A stretch of DNA of 64,000 bases from Cellulomonas flavigena DSM 20109. GTDB taxonomy: Bacteria > Actinomycetota > Actinomycetes > Actinomycetales > Cellulomonadaceae. Positions 7,602 to 16,665 of the stretch are shown here, piece by piece (within the stretch, counting starts at the first letter, position 1; each line of letters opens with the position of its first letter). The stretch is from positions 558,001 to 622,000 of the forward strand of contig NC_014151.1 in assembly GCF_000092865.1 (NCBI RefSeq). The letters run 5' to 3'. The notes beneath the pieces were generated by a model. That model saw only the letters and a list, made by a program, of their open reading frames with translations. It had not been told where the DNA came from and searched no databases. Made by a program: the position numbers and the translations under genes.

Positions 7602-8705
7602 CTACCCCCTCGCTGCAGGCGCCCCCTGACGCCCTGCACCCAGCATGACGCGGCGGGGTCGGTGTGACGAGCCTCCGCGTCGTCTCTGCAGCGGCCGCTC
7701 CACCAGCCACCAGCTCGCGGTCGCCGCGAGCACGGTCGCGGGCAGCGCCACCAGGCCCGTCGCGTCACCGAGAGACGGCCGCAGCCACAGCGTCAGCGGG
7801 TAGTTCCACAGGTAGGCGGCGTAGGAGACGACACCGAGCGCGACGAGCGGGCGCCACCCGGCCCGCACGGTGACGTGCCGCCGCCCGGCCAGCACGAGCG
7901 CGCACGTCGCGACGGCGACGGCCGGGGCTGCGAGCAGGTACGTCGCGGCGTGCCCGCGCAGGCCGGTGACCACGAGCGCGGCGAGCAGGGTGACGGCGGC
8001 GACCACCGCGTGCCGCCCGGCGACGGCGGCGGGCAGCCGGTCCTGCGCGACGCGGCACGCCGCGCCGACGACGAAGCACAGCAGCCACGACGTCGCGAGC
8101 GGGTACGCCGCGTCGGGGTCGGCGCGGAACCACCAGGCCGTCGCCACGCACAGCCCCGCCGTGACGACCGCCGCCAGCACGAGCCCGGCGCGCAGGCGTC
8201 GCGCCCGCACGGCCAGCAGCACCACCAGGGGCCACACGACGTAGAACTGCTCCTCGGTGGCCAGCGTCCACAGGTGGTAGACCGCCGGGCTCACGCCGAC
8301 GAGCCCGACGTGCGGCACGTTCGCGGTGTACGTGAGCGACACCGCGACCGTCCGACCGAGCGTCGCGGCGTCGTCGAGCGGGTCGAGCGTCAGCGTGACG
8401 ACGACGAACCCCGCCACGAGCACCACCAGCGCCGGCACGAGCCGCCGCGCGCGGCGCCACCAGAACCGGCGCAGGTCGACGCGGCCCGTCGCCGACGCCT
8501 CGTCGACGAGCAGGCCCGTGATGAGGTGCCCGGACAGCGCGAAGAACATGACCACGCCCACGACGCCCGCGCCGGGGAAGACGTCGGGCCACGCGTGGCG
8601 CAGCATGACGAGGCCCACGGCGACCCCGCGTAACGCGTCCCACGCCGCCACGCGGGTCCGGGCCGTGGTCGGCGCCCGCGTCGCCCGGACGCCCGGCGCC
8701 GTCAC
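7602..8705 (-). CDS. Acyltransferase-3 family membrane protein
   Basis: 367 residues, about ten transmembrane helices. Features of the OafA/OatA-type acyltransferase-3 family: RGVAVGLVMLRHAWPD with the conserved His near residue 36, FFALSGHLITGLL, FWWRRARRLVPAL and HLWTLATEEQFYVVWP. The family moves acyl groups onto envelope polymers. The membrane half of the VanT serine racemase is an acyltransferase-3 relative too. GTG 8705 overlaps the ligase stop by four bases, so it is translationally coupled to the D-Ala-D-X ligase. Either an O-acetyltransferase of wall polymers or a VanTm-like partner is possible. Confidence 0.85.
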   Translation of the reverse strand: MTAPGVRATRAPTTARTRVAAWDALRGVAVGLVMLRHAWPDVFPGAGVVGVVMFFALSGHLITGLLVDEASATGRVDLRRFWWRRARRLVPALVVLVAGFVVVTLTLDPLDDAATLGRTVAVSLTYTANVPHVGLVGVSPAVYHLWTLATEEQFYVVWPLVVLLAVRARRLRAGLVLAAVVTAGLCVATAWWFRADPDAAYPLATSWLLCFVVGAACRVAQDRLPAAVAGRHAVVAAVTLLAALVVTGLRGHAATYLLAAPAVAVATCALVLAGRRHVTVRAGWRPLVALGVVSYAAYLWNYPLTLWLRPSLGDATGLVALPATVLAATASWWLVERPLQRRRGGSSHRPRRVMLGAGRQGAPAARG

Positions 8706-9703
8706 GACGCGCGGGCCGCGTGCCGCGCGCGCGCCTGTGCGACCAGTTCCGCGACCAGCTCGGCGTACGTCAGCCCGGCCGCGGCGAGCATCACCGGGAC
8801 CTGCGAGTGCGCGGTCATGCCCGGCATCGTGTTGACCTCGTTGAGGACCGGGCCGCGCGCGGTGAGGAAGAAGTCGGCACGTGCGACGCCGTCGCAGCCC
8901 AGGGCGTCGACCACGGACAGCGCGGCGGCGGCCAGGGCCTCGGCGTCCGCGGGCTCCAGCGGTGCGGGGACGACGAACCGTGCGCTGCCGTCGTACTTGG
9001 TCGCGGTGTCGAAGACGGCCCCCGCGTGCCCGATCTCGAGCGCCGGGGACACCAGGGTGGTGCCGTCCGCGCGGCGCAGCACGGCGACGTCGATCTCGCG
9101 TCCGGTGACGACCTCCTCCACGAGCACGCGGTCGTCGAGCTCGAGGGCCGCCGCGACCGCGTCGGCGAGGTCCTCGACGGTGTCCACGCGGCGCACCCCG
9201 TGGCTCGAGCCGCTGGACACGGGCTTGACCACCGCCGGCAGCCGCGGGTCGGCGCACGCCTCGGCGACGCCGCGCACGAGCCGCCCGTCGGCGACGGCGA
9301 CCCCCACCGCGGCCGCGACCAGCTTGGTCACCCACTTGTCCATGCCGACCGCGCCCGCCCGCACCCCCGACCCGACGCACGCGACGCCGGCGAGGTCGGC
9401 CAGCGCCGCGAGCGTCCCGTCCTCGCCGCGCGGGCCGTGCACGGCGGGCAGCAGCACGTCGCACGCCGCGACGAGGCCCACCGCCTGGGCGAACGTCAGC
9501 GCGTCGCCCCCGCTCCACCAGGACCCGTCGCGCGCGACGGTCAGCTCGACGACGTCGTGCGACGGTGTCAGCGCGGCGCGGACGGCCGCGGCGGACGCGA
9601 GCGACACGTCGTGCTCGGCGTTCGCGCCGCCGCCGACGACCGCGACCCGGCACACGGGCACGGTCGGGGAGGTGCGGGGGTCGTGCAGCAGGTCGGTGGT
9701 CAC
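8702..9703 (-). CDS. ddl: D-alanine-D-X ligase (Ddl/VanC/VanG-like ATP-grasp ligase)
   Basis: 333 residues. Ddl signatures: N-terminal VAVVGGGANAEHDVSLAS, central PAVVKPVSSGSSHGV (ATP-binding Lys), EEVVTGREIDVAVL, ALEIGHAG, and C-terminal ARADFFLT, VLNEVNTMPGMTAHS with the Mg ligands. The omega-loop reads FDTATKYDG; the Lys-Tyr pair fits D-Ala-D-Ala or D-Ala-D-Ser ligases rather than D-lactate ligases. It overlaps the racemase stop (GTGA) and sits with a D,D-peptidase. That context suggests a specialised second ligase rather than the housekeeping one, but specificity cannot be read reliably from sequence. Confidence 0.88.
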   Translation of the reverse strand: MTTDLLHDPRTSPTVPVCRVAVVGGGANAEHDVSLASAAAVRAALTPSHDVVELTVARDGSWWSGGDALTFAQAVGLVAACDVLLPAVHGPRGEDGTLAALADLAGVACVGSGVRAGAVGMDKWVTKLVAAAVGVAVADGRLVRGVAEACADPRLPAVVKPVSSGSSHGVRRVDTVEDLADAVAAALELDDRVLVEEVVTGREIDVAVLRRADGTTLVSPALEIGHAGAVFDTATKYDGSARFVVPAPLEPADAEALAAAALSVVDALGCDGVARADFFLTARGPVLNEVNTMPGMTAHSQVPVMLAAAGLTYAELVAELVAQARARHAARAS

Positions 9704-10884
9704 GCGGGCTCCTCGCAGGGGGTGGACGGGGGTGCGGGCACGACGTGCCGCACGAGACGGCGGCCCAGCCCGGTGAGCAGCTCGTGCGGGAGGGTGCCCG
9801 CCCAGCCGGCCCACTCGGTGAGGGTGGGTGCGAGATCCTCGCCCGTGCCGATGACCGTGACGACGTCGCCGGTGCGCACGGCAAGGTCACCCACGTCGAC
9901 CACGACCTGGTCCATCGACACGCGCCCCGCGAGCGGCCGTCGCCGGCCGTGGACGAGCACCTCGGCGCGCCCCGACGCGGTCACGGGCAGGCCGTCGGCG
10001 TAGCCGAGCGGCAGCAGGGCCAGCCGCGTCGGGGCGGACGTGCGGTACGTGTGGTCGTACCCGACGCCCACGTCCGCGCCCACGTCGCGGACCTGCACGA
10101 CCGGGGCCGTGACCTGTGCGGCGGCGCGCAGCACGGGGTACCGGCCGGTCGGGTCGATGCCCACCAGTCCCGCACCGACGCGGCTCAGGTCGAACCGGGT
10201 CGTCGGGAGACCGAGCACCGCGGCCGTCGCGCCCAGGTGCCGGACCCGCGGGCGCAGACCGGCGGCGCGCGCCCGCGCGACACCGTGCGCGAAGCGTGCC
10301 GTGGCGTCCGTGTTGGCCTCCGGGTCGAGGCTCGCGGCGCACGCCAGGTGACCCATGACGCCGACGACGCGTACCGCCCCGGCGAGCTCGGCGCGCCACG
10401 CCGCGGCGCACAGCGCCGGCCACGTCTCGGGTGGGCAGCCGTCGCGCGCCGTCCCGCAGTCGAGGTACAGGTGGACGTCGACGCCGCGGCCCGTGCGCCG
10501 CCCGGCGGACACCGCGGCCTCGAGGTGCGCGAGGCTCGGCACCGCGACGTCGATGCCGTGCAGCACGGCGTCGGACAGGTCGGCTCCGGGGGCGTCGAGC
10601 CAGCTCAGCAGGGGTGCGCCGATCCGGGCGGTGCGCAGCTCGACGGCCTCGGCGAGCGTCGCCACGCCCAGCGCGTCGGCACCGTGCGCGAGCGCCGTGC
10701 GCGCGACGTCGGCGGCCCCCAGCCCGAACCCGTCGGCCTTGACGACGGCCATGAGCCGCCGCGCCGAGGCCGCAAGGACGCGCGCGTTGTGCGCGACCGC
10801 GTCGAGCCGCACGGTCAGGACCGGCCGCGTCGCCGCGAGCATCGCGACGGGCCCGGTCCGCGGCTCGCAGAGCGTCGCGCTCAT
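9700..10884 (-). CDS. Alanine racemase-type PLP enzyme (alanine or serine racemase)
   Basis: 394 residues. N-terminal PLP barrel with the Schiff-base Lys in LMAVVKADGFGLG (near residue 42). Also GVMGHLACA, RFDLSRVGAGLVGIDP, the second-half catalytic Tyr in VGYDHTY, and the C-terminal beta domain (PLGYADGLP, GRVSMDQVVVDVGD). It makes D-Ala or, by context, possibly D-Ser for the adjacent ligase. ATG 10884 overlaps the peptidase stop (ATGA). A VanT racemase would carry a fused membrane domain; here that function would have to come from the separate acyltransferase-3 gene downstream. Confidence 0.9.
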   Translation of the reverse strand: MSATLCEPRTGPVAMLAATRPVLTVRLDAVAHNARVLAASARRLMAVVKADGFGLGAADVARTALAHGADALGVATLAEAVELRTARIGAPLLSWLDAPGADLSDAVLHGIDVAVPSLAHLEAAVSAGRRTGRGVDVHLYLDCGTARDGCPPETWPALCAAAWRAELAGAVRVVGVMGHLACAASLDPEANTDATARFAHGVARARAAGLRPRVRHLGATAAVLGLPTTRFDLSRVGAGLVGIDPTGRYPVLRAAAQVTAPVVQVRDVGADVGVGYDHTYRTSAPTRLALLPLGYADGLPVTASGRAEVLVHGRRRPLAGRVSMDQVVVDVGDLAVRTGDVVTVIGTGEDLAPTLTEWAGWAGTLPHELLTGLGRRLVRHVVPAPPSTPCEEPA

Positions 10885-11519
10885 GCCGCCACCGGCCCGT
10901 ACACCGCCGCGCGCTGCGAGGTGGTCAGCGCCCAGTAGCGGTCGCCGTGGCTCCAGTGCCACCACTCGGTGGGGTAGTTGACGAATCCTGCGCCCGCCAT
11001 CGCCTCGGCCAGCGCGGTCCGCAGCACGCGTGCGGTCGGCGGCACGGGAGCGTCGGTGAAGCAGCGCCCTTCGCTCTCCTCGGGCGTCGCGTCGAGCGGG
11101 CACCCGAGGTCGAGCTCGCGGCCCGCGTCGTCGACGAGGGTGACGTCGACCGCCGCACCTGCGACGTGCGGCGCGACGGCAACGGGGGACACGTACCGGC
11201 TCGTGAGGCGCTCGACCTCGTGGTCGTCGGCGTCCGCGTGGCCCGCGCGCACGGTCGCCCGGTAGCGCGTGACGATCTCCGCCTGCGCGGCCGGGCTGCG
11301 CCAGCCCTCCGCGAGCACGAGGTGGACGCCGGGTGGCAGGGCGGCCGCCGCGCCCGCGAGGCGCCGCGCGACACCGGCCCGCACCAGCGCACCGGGGGTG
11401 TGCGTCGGGCGCAGCAACGGCACGGGGGCGACGACGAGCGGTTCGCCGCAGTCGGCGACGGGCACGGCCGTCACGCGCGGGTCGCTCAGGAGGACGGCGT
11501 CGATGCAGGTCAGGGGCAC
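10881..11519 (-). CDS. D,D-peptidase of the VanX/VanY (M15) type
   Basis: 212 residues from GTG 11519. Zinc-peptidase features: GWRSPAAQAEI (substrate Arg), the HxxGxAxD motif in PHVAGAAVDVTL, and EWWHWSHGD with the catalytic Glu and zinc His. No signal peptide or transmembrane helix is visible, as expected for a cytoplasmic VanX or VanXY that hydrolyses D-Ala-D-Ala so a modified dipeptide can be used. First gene of the operon. TAGCGT seven bases before the GTG, with no ribosome-binding site, suggests a leaderless transcript. It could also be a general M15 carboxypeptidase. Confidence 0.82.
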   Translation of the reverse strand: MPLTCIDAVLLSDPRVTAVPVADCGEPLVVAPVPLLRPTHTPGALVRAGVARRLAGAAAALPPGVHLVLAEGWRSPAAQAEIVTRYRATVRAGHADADDHEVERLTSRYVSPVAVAPHVAGAAVDVTLVDDAGRELDLGCPLDATPEESEGRCFTDAPVPPTARVLRTALAEAMAGAGFVNYPTEWWHWSHGDRYWALTTSQRAAVYGPVAA

Positions 11520-11526
11520 GCCGACG

Positions 11527-11532
11527 ACGCTA
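11527..11532 (-). promoter_or_regulatory. -10 box of the van-like operon (leaderless)
   Basis: Complement reads TAGCGT, seven bases upstream of GTG 11519. No clear -35 was found. Confidence 0.45.
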
Positions 11533-11734
11533 GCCGCGGCTGTGTGGTCCGCGGTTCCCCCCGCGGTCTCGACCTGCGACGACCTGGGACGCACACGCGC
11601 GGGCGGCGTCTCCCCGCACGGGTGGACGCGCCCGTCCCGTCCTCCCCCCGCGGTACGACCCACCCACCCCGCCCGCACACCCACCGGGGCTCGGAGGTGG
11701 GGGTGGGGCCGGAGGTGGGGGATAGCCTCGGGGG

Positions 11735-12871
11735 GTGGGGAGTGGACGGACGGGGAGCGAGTTCGTCACCGCCGGGCGGGTCGTGCTGGGGGCCGGGACC
11801 GCGGCGGACGTGCCCGGGCTGGTCGCGGGCCTCGGGGAGCGGGTGCTCGTGGTCGCCGGACGGTCCGCGGACGTGTCCGCACTGACCGGGGCGACGGTCC
11901 ACCGGCACCGCGGGGAGCCCGACGTCGAGTCGGTGCGCGCGGCCGTCGCCGTCGCGCGCGACGTGCGGCCCGACGTCGTCGTCGGGTGGGGCGGCGGGTC
12001 GGTGCTCGACCTCGCCAAGTGCGTGGCCGTGCTCGCGCCGGGGACGTCCGACGTGCTCGACCACCTCGAGGTCGTCGGCCGCGGACTCCCGCTGCCGGAC
12101 GCGGCGCTGCCGGTGGTCGCCGTCCCGACCACCGCCGGCACGGGCGCCGAGGTCACCGCGAACGCTCCCGTCCGGGTGCCGCAGCGCGGCGTCAAGGCCA
12201 GTCTGCGGGGCCGCGGGATGCTGCCGGCCGTGGCCGTGGTGGACCCGCTGCTCACGCTCGCGTGCCCGCCGGCGCTGACCGCGGCGTCGGGCGTCGACGC
12301 GCTCACGCAGTGCCTCGAGGCGTTCACCACGCCGTTCGCGACGCCGCTGACGGACCCGCTCGCGCGCGACGGTCTCGTGCGGGCGGGGCGCAGCCTGCGG
12401 CGCGTCGTCGAGCACGGGGACGACGTCGACGCGCGGACGGACCTGAGCGTCGCGGCGCTGCTGTCGGGCATGGCGTTGGCGAACGCGAAGCTGGGCGCCG
12501 TGCACGGCCTCGCCGCCGCGCTCGGCGGGCGGCTCGGGGCGCCGCACGGGCAGGTGTGCGCGGCGGTCCTGGCCCCGACCACGGCCGCCAACGTCGCCGC
12601 CCTGCGCCGCACGGGCGCCCCCGGCCTGGGCCGGTACGACGCCGCGGCCGTCGCGCTGACGGGCCGGACGGGAGCGCGGGCCGACGACGCCGTCGCGTGG
12701 CTCGAGGACCTCGTCACGGCGCTCGGGGTGCCGGGGCTGGGGGACCTGGGCCTCGCGCGGGCCGACGTGCCGGACGTCGTCGCCGACGCGCTGGCGGCGT
12801 CGAGCACGCGCGGCAACCCCGTCGCGCTCACGGCCGAGGAGCTCACCGAGGTCGTCGCCGCGTCGTGGTGA
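11735..12871 (+). CDS. Iron-containing alcohol dehydrogenase family protein
   Basis: 378 residues. Fe-ADH/DhaT fold: nucleotide site VVGWGGGSVLDLAK (near 86-99), AVPTTAGTGAEVTANA, ASGVDALTQCLEAF, and KLGAVHGLAAALGG followed by GAPHGQVCA, which give two metal His. In FucO-type enzymes the third His sits in DALTH; here it is Gln (DALTQ), as in some subfamilies, so metal use is uncertain. TAGCCT (11723-11728) six bases before the GTG suggests leaderless transcription. Substrate unknown; divergent from the van-like operon. Confidence 0.85.
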   Translation: MGSGRTGSEFVTAGRVVLGAGTAADVPGLVAGLGERVLVVAGRSADVSALTGATVHRHRGEPDVESVRAAVAVARDVRPDVVVGWGGGSVLDLAKCVAVLAPGTSDVLDHLEVVGRGLPLPDAALPVVAVPTTAGTGAEVTANAPVRVPQRGVKASLRGRGMLPAVAVVDPLLTLACPPALTAASGVDALTQCLEAFTTPFATPLTDPLARDGLVRAGRSLRRVVEHGDDVDARTDLSVAALLSGMALANAKLGAVHGLAAALGGRLGAPHGQVCAAVLAPTTAANVAALRRTGAPGLGRYDAAAVALTGRTGARADDAVAWLEDLVTALGVPGLGDLGLARADVPDVVADALAASSTRGNPVALTAEELTEVVAASW

Positions 12872-12923
12872 CGGCCCGGGAAACAGGGCGCGCGGGCCCG
12901 GGGCGACCGGGGAGGATGGGCGC

Positions 12924-13376
12924 ATGAGCACCCTCGACCGCCTGACCGCCGACCTCACCACCGCCCTCAAGGCCCGTGACACCCTGCGCACGAGCACGCT
13001 GCGCCAGCTCATCGGGGCCGTCCGCCACGAGGAGAAGGCCGGCACGGTCGCGCGCGAGCTCACCGAGGACGAGGTGCTGAAGGTGCTGGCGCGCGAGGCG
13101 AAGAAGCGCCGCGAGTCCGCGCAGATCTACACCGACGCGGGTGCGGCCGACCGTGCCGCGACGGAGACCGCCGAGGCGGACGTCGTCGACGAGTACCTGC
13201 CGACGCGGCTGAGCGACGACGAGCTCGCCGCGCTCGTGGACGCCGTCGTCGCCGACACCGGCGCGTCGACCCTCAAGGAGATGGGCGCCGTGATGAAGGA
13301 GGCCACGGCCCGCGCGGCCGGGCGCGCCGACGGCAAGGCCCTCTCGGCGCTGGTCCGCGCGCGCCTCGCCGGCTGA
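12924..13376 (+). CDS. GatB/YqeY domain-containing protein
   Basis: 150 residues, the full length of the family. Signatures: LKARDTLRTSTLRQLIGAVR near the start, EVLKVLAREAKKRRESAQIY and YLPTRLSDDEL, then the helical YqeY tail DMGxVMK-like LKEMGAVMKEATARAAGRAD. The family resembles the tRNA-binding end of the GatB amidotransferase subunit; its own function is unclear. The ribosome-binding site GGGGAGG is 7-8 bases upstream of ATG 12924. A strong hairpin terminator follows the stop. Confidence 0.93.
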   Translation: MSTLDRLTADLTTALKARDTLRTSTLRQLIGAVRHEEKAGTVARELTEDEVLKVLAREAKKRRESAQIYTDAGAADRAATETAEADVVDEYLPTRLSDDELAALVDAVVADTGASTLKEMGAVMKEATARAAGRADGKALSALVRARLAG

Positions 13377-13388
13377 CCCTCGCACCCG

Positions 13389-13435
13389 GGGTGTGCAGGG
13401 TTCGTCACGCTCGGCGTGACGAGCCCTGCACACCC
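13389..13435. terminator. Bidirectional terminator inside the 3' end of the MFS gene
   Basis: A 22-bp stem (13389-13410 with 13414-13435, one G-U pair) with the loop TCG. The left arm covers the MFS stop codon at 13405-13407, so the last codons of that gene build the hairpin shared by the two convergent genes. Confidence 0.85.
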
Positions 13436-14703
13436 GAGTCGGTGTCCGCGGGTGCCGGTTCCTCGCGCGGGGCGTCCGCCTGCGCCATGGCGCGACGGCC
13501 CGACGGCAGCGCCACGGCGGCGACGACGACGAGCAGGAGCGCGACGCCCGCGGCCACGAGCAGCGACTCGACGCTGTACCGGTCGGCCAGCGGCCCGAAC
13601 GCCGACATGCCGAGCGGCATCGCGACGGCCATGACGATGCCGACGAACCCGAACACGCGGCCCTGCCGCTCGGGCTCCACACGCTCCTGCAGCACGGTCA
13701 TCGTCGGCGTGGAGAAGAACGGCACACCGAGACCGACGAGGAACATGAAGCCGAAGAACACCCACATGCTCGTCGACAGCCCCAACCCGACGTTGAGCAC
13801 CCCGAACAGCGCGGTGACCAGCACGACCATGTGCACCCGGTTCCGCAGGCCACCCCACCACGCGACGGCCACGCCGCCCAGGGTCATCCCGATGCTGAAC
13901 GCGAGCTCGTTGACGGTCAGCTTCCACACCTCGTCGCCGAACGACCGCACCACCATGAGCGGCGTGAGGAACGACGGCGCGACGATGAGCACGAACACGA
14001 CGCCCCACATGGCCAGCACCCAGCGGACGAACGGCGAGCGCGCGACGTACCGCACGCCGTCGGCGAGGTCGTGGACGTAGCCGCGTACGCCGGCGACCTG
14101 GTCGGTGCGCGCGATGCGGGGCACGGGGACGAGCAGCAGCAGCCCGATGCCGATCATCGCCGTGACGACGTCGACGAAGAAGATGGTCTCGATCGACGCC
14201 CACGCGTACAGCCCGGCGGCCACCGCCGGGGTGACGAGCATCATCGCGGACTGGATGGTGGCGTTGATGCCGTTGACGCGCATGAGCTTGTCGGTGGGGA
14301 CGATCTGGGGGAGGAGCGCCCCGACGGCGGGTGTCTGGATGCCCGCACCGGCGGACCGGATCGCCGCGGTGACGTAGAGCAGCCACAGGTCGTCGTACCC
14401 GGACAGCATGAGGACCGCCAGGGCGAGCGTGGTCGCCGCGATCGTCGCGTCGGCGCCGATGATGAGCGCGCGCCGGTCGAGCCGGTCGGCCCACACCCCG
14501 CCGAACACCGACACGACGGCCTGCGGCAGGAACCCGACCACGGCGTACACGGCCATGACGGAGCCGGATCGCGTCTCGAGCGTGAGGTGCCACATGATCG
14601 CGTACTGCACGAGCATCGAGCCGAGCAGCGAGAACGTCTGACCCGTGAGGAAGACGGTGACGTCGCGTCGCCAGCGGGGGAGCTCGGTGGGGGGCGAGGT
14701 CAT
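13405..14703 (-). CDS. MFS transporter (drug-efflux type)
   Basis: 432 residues, about twelve transmembrane helices. The first loop GVWADRLDRRALIIGAD is the MFS motif A of the MdtG/EmrB-like DHA1-12 exporters, and LLPQIVPTDKLMRVNGI is the typical loop of the macrolide/enterobactin exporter-like MFS_3 family. Probable proton-coupled efflux of an unknown compound. Divergent from the ABC exporter genes at 14900. The end contains the shared terminator hairpin. Confidence 0.9.
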   Translation of the reverse strand: MTSPPTELPRWRRDVTVFLTGQTFSLLGSMLVQYAIMWHLTLETRSGSVMAVYAVVGFLPQAVVSVFGGVWADRLDRRALIIGADATIAATTLALAVLMLSGYDDLWLLYVTAAIRSAGAGIQTPAVGALLPQIVPTDKLMRVNGINATIQSAMMLVTPAVAAGLYAWASIETIFFVDVVTAMIGIGLLLLVPVPRIARTDQVAGVRGYVHDLADGVRYVARSPFVRWVLAMWGVVFVLIVAPSFLTPLMVVRSFGDEVWKLTVNELAFSIGMTLGGVAVAWWGGLRNRVHMVVLVTALFGVLNVGLGLSTSMWVFFGFMFLVGLGVPFFSTPTMTVLQERVEPERQGRVFGFVGIVMAVAMPLGMSAFGPLADRYSVESLLVAAGVALLLVVVAAVALPSGRRAMAQADAPREEPAPADTDSGVQGSSRRA

Positions 14704-14899
14704 CGGTCCTCAGCAGTGGTCGGGGGCGGGGCGTAATGGGGGTGGACCCTGCACGCGGGCAGGACTCATCGGGGGCCCGCCATGCTCACCCGGCGGGTCC
14801 GGCGTGTCACCGGAGATCGCCGGATGTCGGTGGGCGGGTGCACCATCGTCGGACGCGGGAGGACCGACGACGCGTGGCGCACCGACGACGGGGAGCTCG

Positions 14900-15865
14900 A
14901 TGACGGCGACGATCACGGCCACGGGGCTGGCGAAACGGTACGGCCAGGTCGAGGCCCTGCGAGGGCTCGACCTGGAGGTTCCGCAGGGTACCGTCCTGGG
15001 CCTGCTGGGACCGAACGGCGCGGGCAAGACGACCGCGGTGCGCATCCTCACGACGCTGCTGCGCCCCGACGGGGGCACGGCGCAGGTCGCGGGTGCCGAC
15101 GTGCTGCGTGAGCCCGACCGGGTGCGACGGCGCATCGGCCTGTCGGGGCAGAACGCCGCGGTCGACGAGAACCTCACGGGTGCCGAGAACCTGCAGATGA
15201 TCGGGCGGCTCTACGGCTTCCCGCGGCGCCGCGCGCGGGCCCGGGCCGACGCGCTGCTGGGGGCGTTCGACCTGGCCGACGCGGGTGGGCGGCCCGCCAC
15301 GACGTACTCCGGCGGCATGCGGCGGCGCCTGGACCTCGCGTGCGCGCTGGTCGCCGAGCCGCCCGTGGTGGTGCTCGACGAGCCGACCACGGGGCTGGAC
15401 CCGCGCAGTCGGCTGCAGATGTGGGACGTCGTGACGGACCTGGTGCGCAGCGGCACGACGATCCTGCTCACCACGCAGTACCTCGAGGAGGCGGACCGGC
15501 TGGCGGACGCGATCGTCGTCATCGACCACGGCCGGGCGATCGCGCGCGGCACGGCCGACGAGCTCAAGGCGCAGGTCGGCGGCGAGCGCGTGGAGGTGCT
15601 GGTGGCCGACGCCGCGGACGCGGAGACCGCGCGGGCGGCGCTCGCGGCGCAGTCGTCGGGTGACGAGGTGCACGCGGACGGTGACGGGCGCGCGCTGTCG
15701 GTCGCCGTCGCGGACGGCACCCGCGCGCTGCGCACCGTGCTGGAGCGGCTCGACGCGGACGGGGTCGCGGTGCTCGAGGCCGGGCTGCGTCGACCGACCC
15801 TCGACGACGTGTTCCTCACGCTGACGGGCCGCACTGCCGAGGACGTCGAGGAGGGGATCCGGTGA
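14900..15865 (+). CDS. DrrA-type ABC exporter ATP-binding protein
   Basis: 321 residues from ATG 14900 with GGGAG four bases upstream. Walker A GPNGAGKTT (near 41), signature YSGGMRRRLDLA, Walker B VVVLDEPTTGLD, H-loop replaced by LLTTQYLEEADRLAD, and a C-terminal DrrA extension ending in RRPTLDDVFLTLTGRTAED. The family powers export of drugs or polymers with a DrrB permease, encoded just downstream with a four-base overlap (GTGA). Confidence 0.95.
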   Translation: MTATITATGLAKRYGQVEALRGLDLEVPQGTVLGLLGPNGAGKTTAVRILTTLLRPDGGTAQVAGADVLREPDRVRRRIGLSGQNAAVDENLTGAENLQMIGRLYGFPRRRARARADALLGAFDLADAGGRPATTYSGGMRRRLDLACALVAEPPVVVLDEPTTGLDPRSRLQMWDVVTDLVRSGTTILLTTQYLEEADRLADAIVVIDHGRAIARGTADELKAQVGGERVEVLVADAADAETARAALAAQSSGDEVHADGDGRALSVAVADGTRALRTVLERLDADGVAVLEAGLRRPTLDDVFLTLTGRTAEDVEEGIR

Positions 15866-16665
15866 GCACGCTGACGAGGGCGCTGGTCGACACGCACGTC
15901 GTCGCCAAGCGCAACCTGCTGAAGATCCTGCGCGTGCCCGAGATCCTCGTGGCGGTGCTCATCTCGCCCATCATGTTCGTCGTCCTGTTCGCCTACGTGT
16001 TCGGCGGGGCGATCGACCCGGGCGACGGCGTGAGCTACCGCGAGTTCCTCATCCCGGGGATCTTCGCGCAGACCGTGGTGTTCGGGGCGACCTTCACGGG
16101 TGCGGGCATCGCGGAGGACATGCAGAAGGGCATCATCGACCGGTTCCGGTCGCTGCCGATGTCGCAGTCGGCGGTGCTCGCCGGGCGCACGGCGTCGGAC
16201 GTGGTCTACAACGTGCTCTCGCTCGTCATCATGTCGCTCACCGGGCTGCTGGTGGGGTGGCGGGTGCACGGCACGCTGCTCGAGGCCGCCGCGGCGTTCG
16301 GGCTGCTCGTCGTCTTCGCCTACGCCGTCAGCTGGATCATGGCGCTCGTCGGCGTGCTGGTGCCGAGCGTCGAGGTCATCAACAACGCGTCGTTCATCGT
16401 CATCATGCCGCTGACGTTCGTGTCCAACGCGTTCGTGCCGCTCGACTCGTTCCCGGAGCCGCTGCGCCGGGTCGTGGAGTGGAACCCCGTGTCGACGCTC
16501 ACGCAGGCGTGCCGGGAGCTGTTCGGCAACACCAACCCGGCGGCGCCGGTGCCGGACGCGTGGTCGATGCAGCACCCGGCGCTGTACACGCTGCTGTGCG
16601 TCGGTGTGATCCTCGTGGTCTTCGCGCCGCTGGCGATCGCGCGGTTCCGGAGCACGTCGAGGTGA
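15862..16665 (+). CDS. DrrB-type ABC-2 permease
   Basis: 267 residues, six transmembrane helices. ABC-2 family features: KRNLLKILRVPEILVAVLIS at the N-terminus, the re-entrant/cytosolic EDMQKGIIDRFRSLPMSQ loop, and a conserved late VEWNPVSTLTQACRELF. Coupled by GTGA overlap to the ATPase gene, so both form one exporter. The substrate is not evident. Confidence 0.94.
   Translation: MSTLTRALVDTHVVAKRNLLKILRVPEILVAVLISPIMFVVLFAYVFGGAIDPGDGVSYREFLIPGIFAQTVVFGATFTGAGIAEDMQKGIIDRFRSLPMSQSAVLAGRTASDVVYNVLSLVIMSLTGLLVGWRVHGTLLEAAAAFGLLVVFAYAVSWIMALVGVLVPSVEVINNASFIVIMPLTFVSNAFVPLDSFPEPLRRVVEWNPVSTLTQACRELFGNTNPAAPVPDAWSMQHPALYTLLCVGVILVVFAPLAIARFRSTSR

Noticed and set aside
8702..9703. VanA/VanB-type D-Ala-D-Lac ligase
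   Set aside because: The omega-loop has a Lys-Tyr pair and no D-lactate dehydrogenase (VanH) gene is adjacent.
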